In this document: positions 58,298 through 64,000 of the stretch, piece by piece
Layout of the letters: every line of letters starts with the position of its first letter
Position numbering within the stretch: position 1 is the stretch's first letter
Origin: Variovorax guangxiensis
GTDB taxonomy: Bacteria > Pseudomonadota > Gammaproteobacteria > Burkholderiales > Burkholderiaceae_C
Direction: 5' to 3'
DNA: 64,000 nucleotides
NCBI RefSeq assembly: GCF_003952165.1
Contig: NZ_RXFT01000014.1
Coordinates: 111,215 to 175,214, forward strand
Notes under the pieces: generated by a model
What the model saw: only the letters and a program-made list of their open reading frames with translations
Told to the model about the DNA's origin: nothing
The model's database searches: none
Made by a program: the position numbers and the translations under genes

Positions 58298-58707
58298 CAG
58301 GGCATGTTCTTCATGTCGTGCACCGAGTGCGGCATCATGTTGGTGTTCATGTGGTACATGACCCACAGCGAACCGGCCAGCGTGATGACCACGAGCACGA
58401 GCGTGAAGATCAGCGCCAGCATGTTCCAGCCGCCTTCGGACTTCGCGTCCATGTGCAGGAAGTACACCATGTGCACCACGATCTGCACCACGGCGAAGGC
58501 CAGGATGACGAGGGCGGTGGTGCCCGGCTTGTCGAAGACCTTGCCCATGACGAGCCAGAACGGGATGGCGGTGAGGATCACAGCCAGCACGAAGCCGGTC
58601 ATGTAGCCCTTGAAGGTGCTGTGGCTCACCGGGCCGTCATCGTGACCGTGCCCGTGATCGTCGTGGCCATGTGCGCCGTGGCCGGCGGTTTCGGTGTGCG
58701 CGCTCAT
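58297..58707 (-). CDS. cyoD: Cytochrome o ubiquinol oxidase subunit IV
   Basis: The 136-aa protein has a His-rich N-terminus (GHGAHGHDDHGHGHDDG) and three membrane helices with the CyoD motif STFKGYMTGFVLAVILTAIPFWLVM. It stabilises the oxidase. Its start overlaps the cyoC stop (ATGA). Confidence 0.93.
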   Translation of the reverse strand: MSAHTETAGHGAHGHDDHGHGHDDGPVSHSTFKGYMTGFVLAVILTAIPFWLVMGKVFDKPGTTALVILAFAVVQIVVHMVYFLHMDAKSEGGWNMLALIFTLVLVVITLAGSLWVMYHMNTNMMPHSVHDMKNMP

Positions 58708-59366
58708 TGCAGCGATCCCATCAGATACACGAAGGTGAAGACGCCGATCCAGACCACGTCCAGGAAGTGCCAGAACATCGACAGGCACATCAGGCGGCGG
58801 CGGTTGGCGGCGGTGAAGCCGTGCTTGGGCAGCTGGATCATCAGCACGATGAGCCAGACGATGCCGAAGGTCACGTGCAGGCCGTGGGTGCCCACCAGCG
58901 CGAAGAACGAGGACAGGAAGGCGCTGCGCTGCGGGCCCGCGCCTTCGTGGATCAGGTGCGCGAACTCGTAGAGTTCCAGGCCGATGAAGCCCGCGCCCAG
59001 CAGGCCGGTGATGGCCAGCCAGACCAGCACGCCACCCATGCGGCGCTGCTGCATCTGCAGCATGGCGAAGCCGTAGGTGATGGACGACAGCAGCAGCAGC
59101 GACGTGTTGATCGCCACCAGCGGCAGGTCGAACAGGTCGGCGCCCGAAGGGCCGGCCGCGTAGCTGCGGCCCAGTACGCCGTACACCGCGAACAGGCAGG
59201 CGAAGATGAGGCAGTCGCTCATCAGGTAGAGCCAGAAGCCCAGCAGCGTGCCGTTCTCGGGATGGTGGTCTTCGTTGCGGACGTTGAACAGCTCGAAGGT
59301 GGGCACGCTCGCGGCGTTGCCCACGGTGTTCGTGTGGCTGGAGTGGAGGGCGGTACTGTTAGACAT
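58704..59366 (-). CDS. cyoC: Cytochrome o ubiquinol oxidase subunit III
   Basis: The 220-aa membrane protein has five helices and heme-copper oxidase subunit III motifs (GFWLYLMSDCLIFACLFAVYGVL; SSFFALVGTHGLHVTFGIVWLIVL; CLSMFWHFLDVVWIGVFTFVYLMG). It overlaps cyoB by 8 bp. Confidence 0.95.
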   Translation of the reverse strand: MSNSTALHSSHTNTVGNAASVPTFELFNVRNEDHHPENGTLLGFWLYLMSDCLIFACLFAVYGVLGRSYAAGPSGADLFDLPLVAINTSLLLLSSITYGFAMLQMQQRRMGGVLVWLAITGLLGAGFIGLELYEFAHLIHEGAGPQRSAFLSSFFALVGTHGLHVTFGIVWLIVLMIQLPKHGFTAANRRRLMCLSMFWHFLDVVWIGVFTFVYLMGSLQ

Positions 59367-61362
59367 TGGCAGCCAGCAGGCGCGTGCGCGCTTCTTCGGT
59401 ACGGACGACTTCTTCCGTGGGGATGTAGTAGTCGCGCTTGTAGTTGAAGGTGTGGATGATCACGGCGGCGAGCATGGCGACGAAGCCGATGCCGGCCAGC
59501 AGCCACATCTGCCAGATCAGGGCGAAGCCGCACACCGCGCTCAGCGCCGCGATGATGAAGCCGGCGGCCGTGTTCTTGGGCATGTGGATCGGGCTGAAGC
59601 CTTCCAGCGGACGCTGGTAGCCGCGGGCCTTCATGTCGGACCAGGCGTCGTTGTCGTGCACGCGCGGCGTGAACGCGAAGTTGTAGGCCGGCGGCGGCGA
59701 CGAAGTCGCCCATTCCAGCGTGCGGCCGTTCCACGGGTCGCCCGTGGTGTCGCGCAGCGATTCGCGGCGGATGAAGCTCACCACCAGCTGGATGATGAAC
59801 GAGGCGATGCCCAGCGCGATCAGCACGGCGCCGAAGGCGGCGACCTGGAACCAGATCTGCAGCGACATGTCCTGGAAGTGGCTCATGCGGCGGGTGACGC
59901 CCATCAGGCCCAGGATGTACAGCGGCATGAAGGCGAACCAGAAGCCGACGATCCAGAACCAGAACGAGCACTTGCCCCAGAACGGGTCGAGCTTGTAACC
60001 GAAGGCCTTCGGGAACCAGTAGGTGATGCCCGCCAGCATGCCGAACAGCACGCCGCCGATGATCACGTTGTGGAAGTGGGCGATCAGGAACAGGCTGTTG
60101 TGCAGCACGAAGTCGGCCGGGGGAACGGCCAGCAGCACGCCGGTCATGCCGCCGATCACGAAGGTGATCATGAAGCCGATGGTCCACATCATGGGCAGCT
60201 CGAAGCGGATGCGGCCGCGGTACATGGTGAAGAGCCAGTTGAAGATCTTCGCGCCCGTCGGGATCGAGATGATCATCGTCGTGATGCCGAAGAACGAGTT
60301 CACGCTGGCGCCGGAGCCCATGGTGAAGAAGTGGTGCAGCCAGACGAGGTACGACAGGATGGTGATCACGACCGTGGCGTACACCATCGAGGCGTAGCCG
60401 AAGAGGCGCTTGCCCGAGAAGGTGGAGACCACTTCCGAGAAGATGCCGAAGGCCGGCAGGATCAGGATGTACACCTCGGGGTGGCCCCAGATCCAGATCA
60501 GGTTCACGTACATCATGGCGTTGCCGCCGAGGTCGTTCGTGAAGAAGTTGGTGCCTGCGTAGCGGTCGAGCGACAGCAGGGCCAGCACGGCGGTCAGCAC
60601 CGGGAAGGCGGCGACGATCAGCACGTTGGTGCACAGGGCGGTCCAGGTGAAGACGGGCATCTTCATCATGGTCATGCCGGGCGCGCGCATCTTCACGATG
60701 GTGGCCAGCAGGTTCACGCCGGACAGCAACGTGCCCACCCCCGCTATCTGCAATGACCATATGTAGTAGTCGACCCCCACGTCGGGGCTGAAGAGGATGC
60801 CCGACAGCGGCGGATAGGCCAGCCAGCCGGTCTTGGCGAACTCGCCGACGAACAGCGACGCCATCACCAGGCCGGCGCCGAAGGTGGTCATCCAGAAGCT
60901 GAAGTTGTTCAGGAACGGGAAGGCCACGTCACGCGCGCCGATCTGCAGCGGCACCACGAAGTTCATGAGGCCCGTGACCAGCGGCATCGCCACGAAGAAG
61001 ATCATGATCACGCCGTGGGCGGTGAAGACCTGGTCGTAGTGGTGCGGCGGCAGGAAGCCAGCGTTGTCGCCGAAGGCCATGGCCTGCTGGGCGCGCATCA
61101 TCAGCGCGTCGGCGAAGCCGCGAAGCAGCATCACCAGGCCCAGGATGATGTACATGATGCCGATCTTCTTGTGGTCGATGCTGGTGATCCAGTCGCGCCA
61201 CAGGGTGCCCCACAGCTTGAAGTAGGTCAGTGCGCCCAGGACGGCCAGGCCGCCCAGCACCACGCCGGCAAAGGTCACGAGCAGGATGGGCTCGTGGAAG
61301 GGAATCGCCTCCCAGGAGAGGCGGCCGAAGACGAGCTTCGTCAGGTCAAGGTTCTGCAACAT
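59359..61362 (-). CDS. cyoB: Cytochrome o ubiquinol oxidase subunit I
   Basis: The 667-aa catalytic subunit has about 15 helices. Conserved heme and CuB histidines lie in FTAHGVIMIFF, IWGHPEVYILILPAFG and VWLHHFFTMG, and later IAHFHNVIIGG. It oxidises ubiquinol, reduces O2 to water and pumps protons. The start at 61362 (MLQNLDLTKLVFGRLSW) matches CyoB and lies 1 bp after the cyoA stop. Confidence 0.96.
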   Translation of the reverse strand: MLQNLDLTKLVFGRLSWEAIPFHEPILLVTFAGVVLGGLAVLGALTYFKLWGTLWRDWITSIDHKKIGIMYIILGLVMLLRGFADALMMRAQQAMAFGDNAGFLPPHHYDQVFTAHGVIMIFFVAMPLVTGLMNFVVPLQIGARDVAFPFLNNFSFWMTTFGAGLVMASLFVGEFAKTGWLAYPPLSGILFSPDVGVDYYIWSLQIAGVGTLLSGVNLLATIVKMRAPGMTMMKMPVFTWTALCTNVLIVAAFPVLTAVLALLSLDRYAGTNFFTNDLGGNAMMYVNLIWIWGHPEVYILILPAFGIFSEVVSTFSGKRLFGYASMVYATVVITILSYLVWLHHFFTMGSGASVNSFFGITTMIISIPTGAKIFNWLFTMYRGRIRFELPMMWTIGFMITFVIGGMTGVLLAVPPADFVLHNSLFLIAHFHNVIIGGVLFGMLAGITYWFPKAFGYKLDPFWGKCSFWFWIVGFWFAFMPLYILGLMGVTRRMSHFQDMSLQIWFQVAAFGAVLIALGIASFIIQLVVSFIRRESLRDTTGDPWNGRTLEWATSSPPPAYNFAFTPRVHDNDAWSDMKARGYQRPLEGFSPIHMPKNTAAGFIIAALSAVCGFALIWQMWLLAGIGFVAMLAAVIIHTFNYKRDYYIPTEEVVRTEEARTRLLAANV

Positions 61363-61363
61363 C

Positions 61364-62389
61364 TTATTCTTCGGTGGTGCACATCGCGGTGACGTACTTG
61401 CGCTTGGGCGTATCGAGGGATTCGATGTCCCAGGCCTGCTTGGTGGCAACGTTGAAGGCGCCGGGCTTGCCCATGCCGCCGCTGGCGTCGATGGCCATCA
61501 TTTCCTTCATGCACATCTTGTTGCGGTCCACGCACTGGTTGAGGATCGCGTCGTACAGGTCGGATGCAACGGTGGGGTAGTGGCGCACGGGCTCGCGCTC
61601 GCTGGGCACTTCGAGCTTCTTGTAGAGCTCGCGGGAGAGTTCGCCGTCCTTGCCGGACTTGACCTTCTGCACCCACTGGTCGAAGCCTTCGTTGCTCAGC
61701 CCGTGGAACTTGAAGCGCATGCCGGAGAAGCCGGCGCCGCTGTAGTTGGCGGAGAAGCCTTCGAACTCGCCGGGCTTGTTGATGACGGCGTGCAGCTTGG
61801 TCTCCATGCCCGGCATGGCGTAGATCTGGCCGGCCAGCGCGGGGATGAAGAAGGAGTTCATGACCGAGGAGGCCGTGATCTTGAAGCTGATCGGGCGGTC
61901 CACCGGGGCGGCCAGCTCGTTCACCGTGGCGATGCCCTGTTCGGGGTAGATGAAGAGCCACTTCCAGTCGAGGGCGACAACTTCCACCGTCAGCGGCTTG
62001 GTTTCGGCCGGAATCGCGCGCTGGGCGTCGAGGCGGCGCAGCGGCTGGTAGGGGTCGAGCGTGTGGGTGCTGATCCAGGTGATGGCGCCCAGGGCGATGA
62101 TGATGAGCAGCGGGGCTGCCCAGATGGCCAGCTCGAGTTGGGTGGAGTGGTCCCAGTCGGGGCTGTAGGTGGCCTCTTTGTTGGACTGGCGATAGCGCCA
62201 GGCAAAGAAGATGGTCAGGGCGATCACCGGAATGATGATGATCAGCATCAGCACGGTGGAGACGACGATCAGTCGTCCCTGCTGGTGGGCGATGTCGCCG
62301 GATGGGTTCATCAGCACCGTGTTGCAGCCCGCCAGGAGCATGGCGGAGAGCAGCAGGAGTGCTCGGCGAAGGTTCTTGAGGATGTGCAT
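61364..62389 (-). CDS. cyoA: Cytochrome o ubiquinol oxidase subunit II
   Basis: The 341-aa lipoprotein (signal ending LLAGC) has two helices and a periplasmic cupredoxin domain without the CuA ligands, as expected for a quinol oxidase (SSVMNSFFIPALAGQIYAMPGM). A C-terminal CyoA extension carries several Cys and Met (CVDRNKMCMKEMMAI). It is the first gene of the cyoABCD-SURF1-regBA set, divergent from an MFS gene with a 180-bp gap. Confidence 0.95.
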   Translation of the reverse strand: MHILKNLRRALLLLSAMLLAGCNTVLMNPSGDIAHQQGRLIVVSTVLMLIIIIPVIALTIFFAWRYRQSNKEATYSPDWDHSTQLELAIWAAPLLIIIALGAITWISTHTLDPYQPLRRLDAQRAIPAETKPLTVEVVALDWKWLFIYPEQGIATVNELAAPVDRPISFKITASSVMNSFFIPALAGQIYAMPGMETKLHAVINKPGEFEGFSANYSGAGFSGMRFKFHGLSNEGFDQWVQKVKSGKDGELSRELYKKLEVPSEREPVRHYPTVASDLYDAILNQCVDRNKMCMKEMMAIDASGGMGKPGAFNVATKQAWDIESLDTPKRKYVTAMCTTEE

Positions 62390-62569
62390 GCCGGGGGAAA
62401 AGAGGTGCAGGGGCGACGCAAAAAGACCCCACAATCTACGCCCGAAGACGGGTTTCGCCTATTGGACGTTTTGTCCTATGGCGGTAAATGTGATTCGGTG
62501 CGACGCTCTGGGGTCTCCCATGGTCTTATGGTGTCGCGCCGCGGCGCTACACCTGAATTACAGCAAGCA

Positions 62570-63910
62570 ATGACGACGTCCAGCATCATTTCGCAAGGCG
62601 CACAGCCGCTGCCGAACCCGGCCGATCACGGCGGCGCCCGGCAGGGCGACGACCACTCGCACATCGCCCCCGGCGAGATCGCGGTCGGTGTGATCATCGG
62701 CCGCGCCTCCGAATATTTCGACTTCTTCGTCTACGGCATCGCCTCGGTGCTGGTGTTCCCGGCGGTCTTCTTCCCGTTCGAGCAGCACCTCGAGGGTGTT
62801 CTCTATTCGTTCCTGGTCTTCTCCTTCGCCTTCATCGCGCGTCCGTTCGGAACTGTCATCTCGATGATGATCCAGCGACGTTTCGGGCGGGAAGCCAAGC
62901 TCACGCTGGCGCTTTTCGTGCTCGGCACCTCCACCGCCGGCATCGCCTTCCTGCCGGGCTATGCGAGCCTGGGCTTCACGGCCATCGTGCTGCTGTCGGT
63001 GTTCCGCTTCGGCCAGGGCCTGGCGCTGGGCGGCTCCTGGGACGGCCTGCCGTCGCTGCTGGCGCTGAACGCGCCGGCCAACCGCCGCGGCTGGTACGCC
63101 ATGCTGGGCCAGCTGGGCGCGCCCATCGGCTTCTTCATCGCCAGCGCGCTGTTCGCCTACCTGTATTCCAGCCTGCCGTCGGAAGACTTCCTCGACTGGG
63201 GCTGGCGCTACAGCTTCTACGTGGCCTTCGCGATCAACGTGGTGGCGCTCTTCGCCCGCCTGCGCCTGGTGGCCACCGACGAATACTCGCGCCTGCTCGA
63301 AGAGCGCGAGCTCGAACCCACCAGCGTCACCGAGCTGGTCAGCTCGCAGGGCAGCAACATCCTGATCGGCGCCTTCGCCGCGCTGGCCAGCTACGCACTG
63401 TTCCACCTGATCACGGTGTTCCCGCTGTCGTGGATCACGCTGTATTCCGACCAGTCGGTCACCGAATTCCTGGTGATCCAGATGATCGGCGCGGCCTTTG
63501 GCGCCGCCGGCATCGTGGCCTCGGGCCTGCTGGCCGACCGCATCGGCCGCCGCTTCACGCTGGGCGGCCTGGCCGCGGTGATCGCCGCCTTCAGCGGCTT
63601 CGCCCCCACGCTGCTCGACGGCGGCCGTATCGGCCAGGACATCTTCATCCTGCTGGGCTTCGTGATCCTGGGCCTGTCCTATGGCCAGGCGGCCGGCGCC
63701 GTGACCTCCAACTTCGCGCCCAAGTACCGCTACGTCGGCGCGGCGCTCACGGCAGACGTGGCCTGGCTCATCGGCGCGGCCTTCGCTCCGCTGGTGGCCC
63801 TGGGCCTCTCGGCCCACTTCGGCCTTGCCTATGTCAGCGTCTACCTGCTGTCGGGCGCCATCGCCACGCTGGCGGCGCTGGGCCTGAACCGGGCGCTGGC
63901 GCGGGACTGA
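62570..63910 (+). CDS. MFS transporter, MHS (metabolite:H+ symporter) type
   Basis: The 446-aa protein has 12 helices. Helix 1 begins IGRASEYFDFFVYGIASVLVFPAVFFP, and the loop motif RPFGTVISMMIQRRFGREAKL is typical of the MHS group that imports organic acids such as shikimate, citrate or proline/betaine. The first 35 residues are hydrophilic. The ATG at 62570 is preferred over longer frames that overlap cyoA. The substrate cannot be read from sequence. Confidence 0.85.
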   Translation: MTTSSIISQGAQPLPNPADHGGARQGDDHSHIAPGEIAVGVIIGRASEYFDFFVYGIASVLVFPAVFFPFEQHLEGVLYSFLVFSFAFIARPFGTVISMMIQRRFGREAKLTLALFVLGTSTAGIAFLPGYASLGFTAIVLLSVFRFGQGLALGGSWDGLPSLLALNAPANRRGWYAMLGQLGAPIGFFIASALFAYLYSSLPSEDFLDWGWRYSFYVAFAINVVALFARLRLVATDEYSRLLEERELEPTSVTELVSSQGSNILIGAFAALASYALFHLITVFPLSWITLYSDQSVTEFLVIQMIGAAFGAAGIVASGLLADRIGRRFTLGGLAAVIAAFSGFAPTLLDGGRIGQDIFILLGFVILGLSYGQAAGAVTSNFAPKYRYVGAALTADVAWLIGAAFAPLVALGLSAHFGLAYVSVYLLSGAIATLAALGLNRALARD

Positions 63911-63948
63911 GACTTTCCGCGCAGCAACGAAAAGGGGCCTTACGGGCC

Positions 63949-63984
63949 AATGCCGCTCAGTTAATTCTGAGCGGCATTTTTTTT
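63949..63984 (+). terminator. Strong intrinsic terminator after the MHS transporter
   Basis: AATGCCGCTCAG (63949-63960) and CTGAGCGGCATT (63967-63978) form a perfect 12-bp stem with loop TTAATT, followed by T residues to 63984. It lies 39 bp after the stop codon. Confidence 0.9.
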
Positions 63985-64000
63985 GATGGGGTACTGCGTC

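Noticed and set aside
1..64000. CRISPR arrays, insertion sequences, prophage or integrative elements
   Set aside because: No regularly spaced short repeats, transposase, integrase or phage-like genes were seen. The repeats found are isolated GC-rich palindromes.

Overview
The window reads as a chromosomal segment of a high-GC betaproteobacterium. The best guess is Comamonadaceae close to Variovorax. This rests on codon bias, the RegBA-cyo arrangement, the OFA transporter, the Sec-containing FDH-O locus and two GC-rich intergenic repeats that look like the dispersed elements of that family. The genus is an inference. No phage, transposase, integrase, rRNA or CRISPR array is visible. Genes are densely packed and many overlap by 1-8 bp.

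1-5.6 kb: sulfur-related genes. A DsbC-like oxidoreductase lies downstream of a 755-aa protein that joins a cysteine desulfurase, a metallo-beta-lactamase-fold persulfide-dioxygenase-like domain and a rhodanese. A divergent DecR/YbaO-type Lrp regulator sits beside it, with a perfect 21-bp palindrome in the gap. An orphan HoxX (CO-forming hydrogenase maturase) and a small lipoprotein follow. 5.6-15.8 kb: housekeeping and catabolic genes: metG, NAD-type isocitrate dehydrogenase, a YceH family protein, an Lrp/M20 amidohydrolase/diaminopropionate ammonia-lyase set, a patatin-like lipase and the Fe-S carrier apbC.

15.8-44 kb: a formate, molybdenum and selenium island. A LysR regulator and an oxalate/formate-type transporter are followed by a ModE-like regulator, modBAC, a YdeP-type molybdopterin oxidoreductase with a Cys Mo-ligand, and fdhD. 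Next come the selenium genes: mnmH downstream of a PhnCDE-like ABC importer (probably for a selenium oxyanion), with divergent selD. A long minus-strand operon then runs lipoprotein, formate dehydrogenase alpha/beta/gamma, fdhE, selA, three unexpected genes, selB and selC (tRNA-Sec). The alpha subunit has an in-frame UGA at residue 196 followed by a well-formed bacterial SECIS hairpin. The three genes between selA and selB encode an acyl-CoA-dehydrogenase-fold flavoprotein without the usual catalytic Glu, a PhnD-like binding protein without a signal peptide, and a fusion of a Cys-less TusA-like domain with a diiron ferritin-like domain. They are the best candidate for an undescribed selenium or sulfur system. 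The transporter and YdeP promoters share a 33-bp operator overlapping a TTGACG box, which suggests one formate regulon.

44-55.5 kb: an FtsX-type permease without an adjacent ATPase, an OLD-like ATPase with a long Ala/Pro/Lys/Val tail, a solitary Phd/YefM antitoxin whose toxin is reduced to 25 codons, two LysR regulators with an MFS exporter and two SDR enzymes, slyX and a hemolysin III family protein. 55.5-64 kb: a cytochrome o-type quinol oxidase operon cyoABCD followed by a SURF1 gene and the redox two-component system regB-regA, all nearly or actually overlapping, and a divergent MHS-type MFS transporter that ends in a strong intrinsic terminator.
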